DNA from: Tiliqua scincoides
Lineage: Eukaryota; Chordata; Lepidosauria; Squamata; Scincidae
Direction of reading: 5' to 3'
Length of the DNA stretch: 64,000 bases
Assembly: GCF_035046505.1 (NCBI RefSeq)
Contig: NC_089822.1
Span: 105,860,807 to 105,924,806, forward strand
Positions within the stretch are counted from its first letter, which is position 1, and every line of letters starts with the position of its first letter. A program made the position numbers and the translations under genes. Of the stretch, positions 11,901 to 26,900 are shown in pieces. The notes beneath the pieces were generated by a model that had not been told where the DNA came from, made no database searches, and was given only the letters and a program-made list of their open reading frames with translations.

Positions 11901-14900
11901 AGACAGCTTGCTCCCTGAACGTTTCCTCTTTTTCCTTCCTTAACATTCTTAATTGTTATAGTGACGGTTGCTTCTTCCATCTCCTGTCTCTTTTCAAAAT
12001 ACTCCACTTCTTTAATTTCACCAGACATTTGATCCATTCTTTTTTCTTGTCTATTGTTTGTGATCTATTCCTGCATGCTTATCAGGGAGGAGTTTGTTTG
12101 CTTCATTTGTTCAGATAATTTTCTGACCTGTTGTTCCATTTCTCTTCTAAAATCCATCAAGAAATCCATTAATAAGGTCTTGCTTTTACTAACATCCTTT
12201 ACATTTTTAAATGCCATTTTAGTCAATATCAAATCCAGCCACTTCTTGTAGGGCTACTTTCCAATTTTGTATCCAAAAAGTATAAGTCAATATTCCACGT
12301 CCAGTCAATATCAATGTCAAATCAATCAAACCATTAAAGAGTCATCCAAATCTTTATCTTCAAAAAGGGTGTATCAATAATCCAGGCCAATAACACAGTC
12401 AAATTAGGTTAGTATGCCTTTAAATGACCAGGCTTGATTCCAGGCCTCTTGCTAGGAAAACAAAAGTAAAAGTTTTTTCAGCTGTTGAATATTAATTAGT
12501 CATTTCTTTTCCATGCATACCATTAAGCAAACTAATCTTGTGTTTACTCCAGCAGGGGTTTCTTTAGATCCAGATTCGCTCACTACCCCTCTGGGTGGCT
12601 ACTGGCCAACGTAAATAATCTTAAAGTTATCTTTTCCTCCTTCCAACCTCTTGATTGCAGTTCTTATTATAGCCTTTTAATCCAAGGTTACTTACAGTTT
12701 TAAAACTTTTTTCGCTGTTGTGTTGTTGTATCTAGGTCGTGGGGGGGGGAGTTTCCCAGCTTTCCGAATCTTCTCCAAGATGGTGACCGGGATACGATGT
12801 GATTCAGCACAGAGCAAATGGGGAGAAATCTTTGAAATTGCCTGTTTCAAGACTCCCCTGTTCAAGCTCTCAGCTCTTCGTACCATCTTCTTGGCAACGA
12901 AGCGTGCCTTAGTTGTTTAGGCACATGAAAAACACATCTATTTAGCAGTCCCCCCAGGAGCCCTCCAAGGTTCACTGCTACTTCACTGAGTGTTGGCTCC
13001 GCTCCCAAGTTCTTCCCATTTTCTTAATATTCTGCAATAGGAGACAGTGGTATTGCTTCCTAGGGCGGTTTCTTACATATCTCTGACCCATTTTACAAGC
13101 TTTTTCTTTTTCTTTTTCTTTTGTATTCTTGTTCTAGTTCCTGTCTTTATATTTGATTCTGGGTTTTTGTCTATCTCCTCTTTAGTTTAAAGTTTTTTTG
13201 ATGAGGTTTGTAAGACTTCTGCCAGACATTTTCCTTTCAGTCCTTGTTAGGTGCAACCCATTTCTTCCCAGATATCCTCCTATATACATTGGTAGTGTAG
13301 GACATGGTCCAGGAAACCAAACTGAGATGACACTATAGCCAGCAGTTCATTTCTATAATTCTGCTTTCTCTTGCTTTCAATAGGAAGGACAGGATGGATT
13401 TTCTATCTTATGCTAAAAATTTTTGACTTATTAAATCTGGCATATTTTTCTTTAACCTTATAAAGGAAAATGTTATTGAAACACAGAATACTCCTGGTTC
13501 AAAGTTCCAATGATGATGGAGAGGTCGGACATTCTTTTTGATAAAATCAGTAACCCTCCCAGGCTATTTCTAATGCTCTCAAAAGCCAGTCCTTTGTCTT
13601 TTGTTTTGTTTTTTGTTGGAAGTGCATCCATCTTCCAGTTTTATGCCCACATAATTATTACAGTTAAAATTATCCAATCTTCTCTTTTCTTTGTTCATTC
13701 TGGTGATATAATTAAATTTATTGTTAGTGTCCCATAACTTAGCATCTTACTAGAAATAAGGTATATATATCTTCCCCACTATAATGCAACATCTCTCTCT
13801 ACCTTGTGACATATTGACTACAGAAAGGGTCTGCAAATCTCAGCCCACATTTTCAACACTTAACTGTGTTGCCTTTCCACATTCTATTAAGAGCTTGAGG
13901 GTCAAAGACCACCTGTAACCTGCCTTATATAGTGCTTCCTTCAAAGACACAGATTGTATCCTATCTTAAGTATGTGCACCCAGACTTCCAAGTGTTGCAT
14001 CTCATGTCCATTTATAAATCTATAAAATTTTAAATCTTATCAGTTCATCTATGTCCTCATTAATTTATATTCTTTTCGGAGCAGTTAATGGGTCTTAATC
14101 CTTTAAAGTCCATTAAACAACTGATCAAAATGTCTATTCCAAAATGCTTTCTTTAAAATTTAAAAGCAAGGAAAGACCTAATGCAGATTTAAAAATATGC
14201 ACTACTATACTTCTCTACCTCCTTGATATAGCATTCCTGGCCTTGACCTTTCTGCATACCAGAGTTATGTGTCAAAGCAGCAAGCCCCTTTGGCTGTGCC
14301 CCTCCAGAGACTCTGTGTCCTGGTACAACTAAATTCATATGCAAGGCGTGCCTGAAAATAGCTTAATGCTGCTGTGTCCCTGGGAGAACTTGGTTTGTGC
14401 TCACCTTTTTCTGAAAGGGTGGGGCTGGCTCTATGGTGTTGACTGTGAAGGGAAGCAAGGTGGTTGCAAGGCGAGGGCTGGATAGTTGCAAGTAGTCTTG
14501 GCTACAGCTAGCCTGCCTCCTTCAATCTTAAATGTTTCGAAGATTAAAAATGAGGATGTGACTTTACAAGATTACTAATGATTTGAAAACTAAATTTACT
14601 GTACTCAATGTTAAGACCAAAATTGCACACACATTTCAATTTTTCTCTAAATATTCTTCCTCTTCAGTTTAAGAGTTGCTGTATTCATTCCTGTTAATGT
14701 GGGAAGAGATGCTCCCCTACCTGTTTAACTCCAGTGGTCTTCCTAAATTGCACTTGGAAGCAGAGTGGCAGGTAGCTTTGTAACCTAACACAGGTCATTT
14801 GTTTTTTCTTTCCTTAATGGCTGTCTTCAAAGGAACAGATAAGATCAAGGAAAGGGATGGTTTTTGTTGTGATGGGTTTTGTTCTCTGTTCACAGAAGCA

Positions 14901-17900
14901 GCAGAGTGCATGTATGGTTTTTCCAGAAAAGTTTCCTGCTCTACTCCATAGCAGTCTTTCTGTTGGGAAAGGGGGATAAAGTTTTGAGTACCAGTTAATT
15001 GGAAAAATTTTATTTGAAAATCAGTCGGTATGGTGTGACTTATCATAGGTAGGGGTGTCTGAAAATTGTTTTACTTTTTTGCAGTTTTCATGATGAAAAA
15101 GGCAGAAAGCAATGTTTTTGTTTTTGTTTTTAGTTCTCACTCAAAGTTCTAATTTTTATTTTAAATGCTTTAAAAGTACTTGTAGGTGATACAGTGTCAA
15201 CAAATGCAGTCACTGGATTTTTTCTAACTGAAAAAGTAATCTATTTTAAATTCTGGGAAATCTTAAACCCCAAAATGCAGTGTTTTGAGTTCTTGTGTAG
15301 AACATAACAAAACCTCTACTCATGGGTAATGGCTGTGTAAAGCAGTTCTCAAATATGAAAGAATGACTGAAGTTGCTTGATATAGTGCACTTCTGGATGC
15401 TTGATACATCTTTGTGAAGGAGAAGTATTTAAGCAACTAAGGGCACAATCCTAACCTCTTATGTCAGTGCTTTCCAGCACTGGCACAGCGGTGCCAATGG
15501 TATGTGTGCTGCATCCTGCATTTGGGTGTCACTCATGGAGGCCCCCTCAGAGAAGGGAATGTTTGTTCCCTTACCTCAGAGCTGCATTGCCCTTATGTCA
15601 GTGCTGGAAAGCACTGACATAAGGGATTAGGATTGTGCCCTAGCAGTGTGATTCTTATGATACCGGAAGGGCTTGTGCATCTACAGCCAAACTCAAACTA
15701 CTTATTTACATTTGTTCATGTTCTTCCCTTTAGGCGTACCTAGTTAGCCCCTCCCTTTTCTATGTTCTCTTCCCACTGTTAAACTGCAGGTGTAAGCTCT
15801 TTAGAAAAGAAACCTACTCTGTATCTTTCTGAAGTTCTCTGTGTTACCTTCCATTTCTGAAAGCTTACAGGTTTTAGATTTCAGAACCGACTTGCTAAGT
15901 AAACAGAAATAAATACCTAATGATCACACCAGAGAATATTTGTTTCTCCATCAAATTATTTTGCTATTTATTTGTACTGAATATAATGCCAATTACAATA
16001 CATTTACTGTGCAAAAATACTTGCTGTCAAATGGAGCTGGAACCGAGCCCTTTCTAAGCCTCTAAGAATATAACGGAAGGAAACATTGCATGTAGTGTAT
16101 ATAAATACCGACGGACACAATCATTTTGTCCAATGTAATTGTGCAGTTTTTAAAGAGCGTAGTAACACAAAACCTGTATATTTGTACAGTACAACTTGAA
16201 ATGGAAACATTGACATCTGGGAGGAAAACAAAAGCAGTTCTTTAGCCTGTGATTTCCTTACACAGCTATGAGTACTCTACTTTAGTGGATACATCTCAAG
16301 TTTTATTTAATCTGAGGACATTGACAGGTTGCCTGGAGTTTGAGTCTTGACTATGTGTTTGTTGGAACTTTGCTCATCCCTGGCTGCTTAAGGCAATTTT
16401 GGGGGGGGGGGGCTGGCCAAATCAATGTAGATTATGAATTAATCCCTAAAAAGATTGATGTACTAAAAGTGGTAAAGGAAGCTGTTATGAAACATCTGAC
16501 CTCCTGAGACACCGTGACTCCTAACTACTACCTATTTATGCTTGGCAAGCTCAGTGCTGTCTTTTGGGCACTCCCATCTCCTGGGACTTCCCCAGATTAT
16601 TTGCATGATGCTCCCAGACTTCTGACTGCCAAGGCACCTAGCTCTGAAGGGCAAATTGTGACGTTGTTCTATTTGCTTGCTTGTGTGTGTGTACGCACGC
16701 GCACAAGCTCACGCACACAGACAAATGTTTAACATGGAAGTAGCCTGGCCTCTGAGGTGAGCATGTGCCTCCTTAACAGTCTGGTTCGCTGTCAAAGTGA
16801 GTAGTTTTTTGTAGTCTTGTGTAGTGCAGCAATTGGGAGTTTGAAATACTTCATGAGGGGACCCTCAGAAACACACAAACAAAAAAAGGAATGCGAGAGC
16901 TGCATTAGTTCAGTTCTAATTATAAAAGTTATATGGAACTAAAAATCATTTTAAAAGAAAAGGATTTGAAAATGAAACAGGAAGTGTTCTATTATGTGTT
17001 GTGGTGATGTCACCACGATAGCATTTGACACATCTGAAAAGTAAACATGCCCATCTAGGGATTCCAAATTGCAACCATGTGGGCAGGAACAAGGACAGAT
17101 TTTGTTCAATTCTTGTTTTGAGAAACTATTCTCTGGAATATATTGCTCAGTGCCGAGTTGGGGAACTTGTAAGTGATTCTGTTGGCTCAGGGAACTTGAG
17201 TGCCCCCCTTGCAGACAGCAGCAATGATGTTTTTGTAGGGGAGAGACCTAATATGACTTGCTTCCTGGAACATGATTGGGAAATGTATGGCTGTTTTTGT
17301 TTCCTGTCCAGAGGTAACTGATCTCCAAACCCCAATATGGTAGCTTCAGGTTCTGCCTGGCATCTCTGCTCCTGGAGATTTTAGTCTAAAAGTCTAATGA
17401 ACTATTCAACATAAGAATAGATATTCTTGAACTAGTCTTAATACAGGTTTTGATTTATTTCTGTGCCATTGACTTGCTTGAGGAATTAATGTGGGTTGAC
17501 AGAACAATTGGTGGAGGGGGATATTACATCATACTTTCTTAGCCCAGATTTGAATTCATCTCTCTTTTTTAAAACTTCAGTTTATGCATTAGAGATGGGG
17601 GACTATTAACTGTTGTACCTGTCTCAAATTTTTCATATATGTGGCGGGGGGATGGCTGAAGATGTTGGTGATTGTGACCTTTGGTAGCATGGCACAGAGT
17701 TACATTCACTGCTTGCAGATAATAATTTGGACTCTAGAATCCAACTTGGCAAGGTTTGCCAGGAATCGGGGAAAATCCCCTCCTGGAACTTTATAACCAA
17801 GTAGTGATTACAAGGGTGAGACCTTTCGTTGAAGTAGAAGGACTCCTTCCAAGGCCTGTAATAGCTTGCCTGCAAGGTATGTGTTCAGTTGAAAAAGGAC

Positions 17901-20900
17901 CTCTGATTCATTTGTCCAAGGTTATTCATGTGTTAAAAGCATAGAAATGATTTTGAGCTCTTTTTTTTGTTATTCCATTATTAGATTTTCTGGAAAGGCA
18001 CAGACTACTGTCCTCCATTTTAGTTGCAGTTCTGCATGGTGAGGCAGATAAATCTTTAGCAGATGCCAGAATTCGATTCAGATGCTACATCTGCTCAGTG
18101 CCAGACATATCCTAAGCCCTTCCAGGCAACCCACGTTGGCACAGCCCTCCCAGTAATGCTATTGTAGCCTTTCCGAGTAACACGGTCAGTGTCCTTGGAA
18201 AACCAACACAGCCTGTTATCCATGGAGTGAAGTCCTGATATCTGCCCTACATCAGTGTGATATCCTGAGCCCCAACACCAGTGGTCAGAGAACTGCCAGG
18301 GTGAACCAAGCAGGGGTGGGGGTAGGTACAGGGCCAGCGCTGGGAGGGACACCCCCTGCCACATGAGCAACATGGCAACAGATACCACTACTGACCATGG
18401 AGAGACACCCCAAGGATAGACTGAACAAATGCATGTCATTTGTTTTATTTCTGATATGGCTGATATGCTACCCTTTCCATTCACCTACAGCTGTCTGCCA
18501 TAACTGCCCCCTCCATTATTAACCACTTTTGCTTATTAAGATTCCTCAAGCCAGTTTTCATGACAGAGATCCAGGATATCATCTCTTAGTGTCCATATTG
18601 TTTCTATGCCCTGGACCTTATGACATTCTGTTTGTAAGGGCTTTTCTTTTCCTCCTCCTTTTTCCCTGCAGAATTTCTCATGTCCTGCCCTTTGTTATGT
18701 TGTTCAGTTTTTTAGTGGTGCTGCCAGAAGAAATGGCCCACAGTTCACTCAAACTAAAGGCCAAGTTAGACATGATGTGGGAGGTCTGGAATCGGGCCTC
18801 CATGTGACTTTTCTCTTAAAAGCAGCTATGCAGGGGAATGGTGCTGGTAAGGGATTGGCCCTTTCTTCCTATACCATTTTCATGGTCTAAATCTCTTTCC
18901 AAAGTTGTGTGTTTTTCATGATTTCCCCAGTGGAGAGGAAATCTCTCCTTGGTGGAGGAGGATGGAGGAGGAAGTGCAAGGGCAAAAGTTAAATTCTCCC
19001 TTATGCTATGGCATTTGTCCAGTTTTTAATGGGGAGGGCTGCAGCAGCTTTGGGTGAACTGATCACAGATCTCCCACAAGCCTCTTAACTTCTTCCTTCC
19101 CTCATACTTTGTTGCTGTGGGTGCTGCTTCAGTAGTTGTTTGTTTGCTGGTGATGCGTGTGGGGTTTTGCTGCATTTTTCTTTTTGTATGACTTTGAGTC
19201 TTCTGGATCAAGGACAACCTTCATATTTTTATTTTACTATGCATACTGCTTTGTCAGCTTCTTTGTTTGAGAAGTGGCATAAATATTTTTAATATTCCGT
19301 GTCTGCTATCCACCAGAATGGTCAAGGCAGTTTTGGTTCCAAAGCTAAGTTGAAAGTGAGATTTAAAATGGAGTTGGATAGGGGAAAGCAAAGAGTTCGA
19401 ATCAATACTCGACCATTAAACTTGTTAGCGGCTTTCTACCTCTGATCAGGGGTGTCAAACTCATTGATAGAGGACTGAAGTTAGCATTCATGTTACTTGC
19501 TGAGGACCATCATGAAGTGACATCATGAAGCAATTTCTGCCCAACCTTGCGTGTACGCAACAGGGATCGAATGTGTATGCCTATGGGCTGCACAGAAAAG
19601 GATTATGGAGAAAGTGAAATCATGAAGCAGATGATGGCCAGAAATAAGCACTTTGTTCACACATAGAAACTCATTAGCTGCAAATGGTATAATAAGAGAA
19701 TATGTGCAAATCTTGTTCATATTTTCAAGATATGAGAGAGCCCAATTATAGGGAGAGCCCAATTATAATGGGGGCCAGATAAATTACTTCCAGGGGTAGA
19801 ATTCAGCCTGCAGGCTTTGTTTAACACCACTGTCAGATTCACCTTGTGCAAATGGTTGCTATAAGGCTAGAATGAAAATTCCCTGTATGCCACCCTGAGC
19901 TCCTCGGGATAAGATTTACTCTTTATATGTCACACTTGTATCATTTAAAGTGGGAGCGTCCGTATATCTTAATAATGCTATCTTGTTCTTAAGGTTGGGT
20001 GAGAAGCCAAGTCAAGTTTATTAGGTTGATCAGCACATAAGCCATACACCTATTTATCTAAAATCTTAAAACCAGAGTTTAAAACCACATAGAAACAGAA
20101 TTTGGCTACATCCACTTGACTTGGGTGAGAAGCATGTCAGTGTCCCTTTAATCTTGTCCTTATTGGAAATGTTGAACTTGTTGTGGGGGCTCTTCTTTCA
20201 GTGTAAAATGAAAAAGATTTCTAGGGTTGCTTATCAGTAGAATCAATAAACTCCAAGAACAACTTCAGGCTGAACTGTTATAAAGAGTTGGCTTAGCTAG
20301 GCTTTCTGTTCAAGACTTTTGGTGGGTCTTTATTTAGTAATACCTCTGTTGTGACAGGTTGCTTTCTGATGGGCCAAGACGGCCACTCACAATTTTTTTT
20401 TTTGTTAATCTATTTATGGCAATTGAAATGGAAAACCAGAGCAAACCTTGTTGTCATTACAGTGGAAGAATACTCTAGCTTTGGTGACTGCATCTTCTTT
20501 AATCCAGTGATCAGGAAAAAGTTCATAGTATTCCAAAAATTTACATCGCCACTTTGGATATGACCTAATGTAACCAACCAGAGACAGGCCTTTGTACTTC
20601 TGTTCAGAAGATACAGTGTCTAGTACAACTCAAAACATGGTACATGAAATAAAACTAATGATCACGTTGAAAATTCCATGAAAATTAGCCTGTCCTTATT
20701 CAAATCTACCATTCATTAGGGATGGGCAAATCCAGTGCGGTTTGAGTCAAGTGACAAGTCTCTGCCCTGCCATGCAACTCGAAAATGAGTCATAACAGGG
20801 GCATTTTCAGAGTCGCTGCCTTTTCATGACTCGAAAATACTCTAGTCACAAGTCACCCCCTTTAAAAAGCCAGCCATGGGGAAAAAACGGGGCTGTTGCT

Positions 20901-23900
20901 GGGAGTGCGTGAGGGAGTTCTCTTAGAACACTCCGCTGCTGTCCTATCCCATCTGTAAACAAAGCGGGAGGGAGTGGGATGGACTGCATGAGAGCTAGAA
21001 TAGAAGTGGCAAGAGGGAGGAGGGCCGCACGCAGCAGCTGCGAGGCTTACCAGTATGACCCAGTGCTTTGCAGCTGTACTCAGAAATAGTCCCATTGTAG
21101 TTGATCATTCAGTGAGTCTCCCACCTCCCAAGTAACAGTGGAGCTCACAGCAGCCATGCGATTGGAAAGAGTGATAGCTATGAACTGCCTGCTTCCTTCC
21201 CCTCCCTGGGCTTCTCCAGCCAATTGTAAGGCAAGACCCCCCCCCCCACCTTGGGCTCTTCCTCCTGACCTACCTCAGCCAAAGAAAATATAAACCTCCC
21301 ATCCTTCATCCAGTGATCATCGGTTCTTTCAGAAGTGGCAAGAGAGTCTACTCCCCCTGCCTCTTTCGTACTCAGATGCAAAAGCAAACATTAACCCTTT
21401 CCTGCCTTCTGGCTGGAACTTCCCTGCTGCTCGCGCAGTCTGAATGATGGCTCCACAAGGCCTTTCATGCTGCAAAAGCAGTAAGCAAGCACACCCAGAC
21501 ACAGACAAACTCGAGCCCGCATGCATGGAAATGTGCTGAGTCAAGGGGCCCTTGACTTGAGTGTTTTGCCAAGTCTCCACTTGGCATGGAATGTGCATTT
21601 TTGCAATTTGGACTTGAGTCATCTGATACGAGTTCCTATTCCTACCATTCATATGAGGAATAGAACAGCTGCAATTCTGAATATTTTTTCCCCTTGAGTG
21701 AGGGGGGGGGGGGAGAGAGAACATATGTTTTACAATTCATTAAACAGTCTTTCTTGATGGTAGGTAAGTGGTTCTACTTGTGCACTAAGCTTTAAAGCAG
21801 GAGTGTAGCACAGGTGCCAGCAACAGCATGCGGACACTTTCTAAGTGGCACACGCAAAGTCACCAAGTATTTTTGAAAATATTTAACAACAAAGAAAGCA
21901 CTATGGTTTGCTTGATTTCTTTGCTACACCTTATGCAACATGCCCCCAGGTGTCTAACACTGCAATGGGTGCACTCAGGGCAACCATTCTGCTTTATTTA
22001 CTCTGGTTGGAAAATGGGTAGAAAGGCAGGAAAAGAATGATGGATAGGAGAGAGAGCCAGTAGAGCGGATGCAAGTGAGCTGCATTCAGCTAACTGGCGG
22101 ATCACTTGCTTGAATATAGAAATGATTGGTGGAGCACTAAAGAGGCGAGGGATGGGCTGTAGAAGGTGGGGGGGGGGCTGAGCAGGGCAGTGCAGAAATG
22201 GCCAATGAGATCAGCAAAGCCCAGATGATCCAGCCGGGAGGAGATACCCTCCTCAGGAAAATCAACCACAAAGATCCTAGCTAAGATCATTTTTGAGGAT
22301 GAGAAGGTGGACAGGCAGAGGGCTGGGCTGTGTAGAAGGGCAATGAATGCACATTATATGGACCTTGGAATGATTCCTGCTGAGCCAGACTAAAGGTCCA
22401 TGCAGGCCACCTTTCTGACCTCATCAGCAGTCAGATGTCTTTGAAAAGCCCCAAATAGGCAACTGCACTCCCATGTTTCTTTCACTGTACCTTCTGGCAC
22501 TTTGAGATATACAGCCCTTGAACTTGGAGACTCTGTGTAGCTATTGTGGTAATACAGTAGAACCTCTTTAAGCTGACCGCCCAAGGGACTGAGGAAACTG
22601 GTCAACCTAGGGAGGTGGTTAACATACAGGGGGAAAAGGGATTTAAATATTATATTTAGCTCCCAGGACAACAAATGCAAGGCCAAGTTATTATTTAGAT
22701 TAGACTTTTAAAAGTTTTATTGCAAATGTCAATGAGAATTGATCCTCTTGTGATGCTTACTATTTATCTCATCTATATTTATATAAAGAGACAGAATAAA
22801 CAGCCCACAATCAGTGTTTAAAGAAACCCCTGAAAATTCATAAGCTTAAAAAAAAATGTAAGTTGAAAAAAAATACTTGGTTTCATAGCAGACAGGCAGA
22901 CGAATGCTATCCCTTGCCAGCCCGTAGCATGTTACATAGCCCCAACAGCTAAAACAAAACTCTTTTACTTGGGCTGCCTGCCCTCCACTGGGTCTCCTCA
23001 GATTCACTAAATGCCAGAAGGTGTTTGATACGGTCCCACACTAAAAGCTGTTGAGAAAACTTCACAGTCAGGGAATAAGAGGACAGGTTTTCTCATGGAT
23101 TGGGAACTGGTTGAGGACCAGGAAACAGAGAGTGGGTGTCATTGGACAATTGACAGAAAATGTGGAGAGAGGTGGAAAGTGGAGTGCCTCAAGGATCTGT
23201 CCTGGAACTGGTGCTTTTCAACATCTTCATATGGTGGCACTGGTGATGGGAACCAAAGTGAAAGCACATGGCTTCACTATGCACAAGCAACTTCATGTCC
23301 CTCACAACTTGGTACATGTCTAGGTACAATTGGCAGCCAGTGTAGGTCTGTCGGCTGTGTGCAGTGTGCCCACCTATAAAAACGCTTTCGCACACGCACT
23401 AGCAGGCATAGGGGAGGGATTGTCACGTGGCTTCTTTCTTTTCCAAGATGGGACAAACCAAACAAAACACAGGCCCACAGTATCGTGTTCAGTGGGCACC
23501 TTAAGGAGGGTAAATTAATACTCTGTGCAATAGTCGAAGTGGTCAAGATACAACTTACGGAGGTGGTCAGTATAGAGAGGTTGGTCTCCCATAGTGTATA
23601 TGCAGTGTCTGCCCATACTGTGAAAATTAGGTCAACTTAAGGAGGTGGTCAGTATAGACAGGTGGTCAACTTTGGAGGCTCTACTGTAGTTAAAAGTGAC
23701 ATTAAGATGGAGTGGCACAACCAAGATTCTCTATGTTAAATGTGGCACAAGGCATTCTGCAGTTTGGCCACCCCTGCTTTAAAGTATGTCACCTGAAATG
23801 TTGAAAATTTTTCTCATACGTTTTTTTTCTTTGCAGGTTAAGATAATGCTGATTGATTTGAAGGTTGGAGAATCTTTGGGCATAGCCACCAATCCTAATA

Positions 23901-26900
23901 CTAGACACTTCCCTGGAGTAGTTGTAGACAAACGGAGTTTCAACCATTCTGTTGGCAGAGGAAGGCGTTCACCGGCATGCAGAACGGGAGAATATCTGCA
24001 TCCAAACGAAACGCATTGCTGCGTTAAATGCCACCCAGGTATGACCAAGTGCAAAATATTTCTCCTTCTTAGTTCTGTTTCCAATCCCATATCTCAACAT
24101 TTCCATATGTTCAGGGTATATACTGAAATGTTGACATTAGAGGAAATTCTTTAACCAGTTAGCCTACACAGATAAATACTCTGGAAATCTGCTCAGTTGT
24201 TAGAACTGAATGAAAGAAAAGCAATCTTTAGTCCAAGATGATAGTAAACTTGACAGCTCTGATTTTTTTTTTTTGGTTCAACTTTGTATTTCTTGTTTCA
24301 TGAATTTACTTTCTCTTTTCCCTTCTGTTGGGCAATTCTTTTGCAGGAACTTATGTTGCACAACACTGTTTAGGCCCAGGTCAGACCACAAATTGTTCAG
24401 ATTGCCCTAAAGGCCAGTACTTGGCACACGAGAACTCGGCAGATAAGTGTCGCTCATGCCAAAGTTGCCGTTCAGGTAAGCCTATTCAAATATGTCTTTG
24501 GATGGAGGTGAATGGCAGTGAAGAATGCTTGTACTTGGGACTTTGCATAAAGGTTGAATAGGGAAGCTAAGCAGAGGCAAAGTGATATTTGTCAAGGAAT
24601 GAAAGAGGTAAAGAATGCTGTGTGAACTGCAGAATTTGTGTGGGGATATCAGCACAATATTCTTTGTTCTGCTTTTCCTAAGCTCATAGTATGGGTGGTA
24701 AAATAGCATTAAATATATTATGCAATATACATATGCAATATAGCATTAAATATAAAAATGATGAATTATCCAAATGTTCTAAAATCTAATGTAAATTTTT
24801 TTTGCCACAATCAATAAATGCAGTATCAAAAAGAGGCTAATCTCTGTCGATTCTGTTGGCACATGGGGGCTTCCATCAATATGATCTTCGTAAAACAAAT
24901 TTCTTGTCTCTTTTTCCTAGCTACTTTCGAGCAGATAGAAAAAAGTAAGTGCACTTCGACGCAGGACACAATCTGTGGTTGTAGAGACGATCAGTATCGG
25001 ACTCGCGAAGATTCTGAGTTCTTTTGCAAGAACTGTACTGCTTGTCATAATGGAACCATCAGGCACCCATGTGAGCATGACAAAATCAATGTGCTGACAC
25101 TTCTTCTCTCATCAGCTGCCTTGCCACCCCACCATTCATCTCAAGAATGGAGCAACATTGGGGTTCTCTCTTAAGTAGTCTTGGCTAGGGATGTTCCTTT
25201 GCCATTCTGCTTGGAAGGATCGGGACCACCTGAGCCTTCCGACCCGGTCAAGTGCCCCTGTGGACTAGCACTTGCTTTTCTCAACAGGTGGGCTGACTCG
25301 GAGCTGTTCTACTACGGCTGCTAGATGAAGAGCAATACACAAAATAGCTGAAAGGAGTATGTAGCAAACTTTAATAGCAGAAAGTTCAGATTAAGTTGTC
25401 TGAGCCCTATTCATGATAAACCTAGCTAGGAGTTCCTTTTTAAGGAAAATGGGGGAGGAAAGAAAGGGGGGTTAATAGGCATATTCAATAGGGGAGTGTT
25501 AATACTTGGTGACACATCCTTTGTGACACATCCTTTGTTGTCCAATGGCTTTTAACTTGTTTCTCTTTCATTAACACTCTATATGAGACTCCATTTGAAT
25601 TCAACTCTGGGCATGTGGATCATCTTTATGAAAATCTGGATCAAATCCACCAAGGCTATAGATGATTGCTCCCATTTCATTCCCTCGCCTTTTTTCCCCT
25701 CAGGTACCAAGACTAGTGACACAATATGCCTATGTTACCTTGGATTCTTTCTCCAGGCTGATAAAAACATCTGCTCTCCATGCAGTAGGTGAGCAATCTT
25801 GTTTTCTAGCCCTGTGAAAATGGGATTAATCTTGCAGTTAGACTGGTCCTTGGGCCTTACTATGGCTGGAACAAAATGTTATGAGACAAACTTGGCGGTT
25901 CAAATGCCATGTGTTACTTCCATAAGGCAAATACTAAGGTATTTGATGAGGAGACTTCACAGAGGAGAATAAAGTGTTATTCCTGGTTTACCAGGTTGCA
26001 TCTGTAAATTCTCCTCCTCTTGTCTATTTTAAATTTCTTCTCTCTGTCAGTTCTAAAACCGGAAGCTTAGGTCGAGGGGGGCATTTGTAGGGTAGCCGGA
26101 CAGTCCTGGAGGTCAAATTGTGATTCCTGCACAATGAGGGGGGTTGTGTGCCCTTTCTGCCTGTCCACTGATCTTTCATTTGGATGATCCTTTCCCTCTT
26201 TCACATTAATGTTGCTTGTCAAAACAATTTTATATCCAAAAGTTGGTTGAAAATGTGTTTTTTGTTTTGACCTGCTTGGGGGGCTGATTTTATACTACTC
26301 TGGGTGCAATCCAGAGTTGCCCTTGGGCTGGTGCCAGTTATGCCAGATCCCGACCCGTTCCCCGAGCAACGCAGAGCAGCTTCAAGCAGCTCCGCTGTCC
26401 TCTGGCTTATGCCACCTCCAGAGGTGGTGCAAGTCTGAGGAGACCATTGGGGCTGCAGCGGCTTACCCGGGGGCCAGGGGAAGAGTTTCCCCTTGTCTCT
26501 GGCTGAGCCGATTCTGGCCCCTATCTTGCTTTGGGTACAGCGCAGGCCTCCTAGCCTGCCTGTTCCAGCGCGAGGTAGGATTACGCTGCACATTCTTTAC
26601 TATATTTCCTGTCACAGATTCATGGAGCAGTAAAATAGGAGCAGCCTTAGTGCTAGTAATGTTAGCTTTCCTGTGCAACCCAAGTTTCCTTTCCTTTTTT
26701 CAGCTGCCTTGATGGAGAGTGCAAAGCACACTGTAAAACCGAAGACTCGGTGATACAGCCACAAAATTCTTCTGGTGAGTTCTGGAATCATCCCTTCAAA
26801 ACTTGACTTCACTGTCTAACCATTAACCCCAATACTACATATTCCTCTTTGCTCCAACTTAATCCTTGTCTCTCATCACACTTGACTCTTTCTCTTTCCT

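Larger units (their letters stand above)
21798..23776. mobile_element. hAT element carrying a nested Tigger-like element, next to TNFRSF1A exon 2
   Basis: Exact 8-bp duplication CTTTAAAG (21790-21797 and 23777-23784). Ends CAGGAGTGTAGCAC and GTTTGGCCACCCCTG. The right end lies 60 bp before the first coding base of exon 2. No transposase reading frame. Confidence 0.8.
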
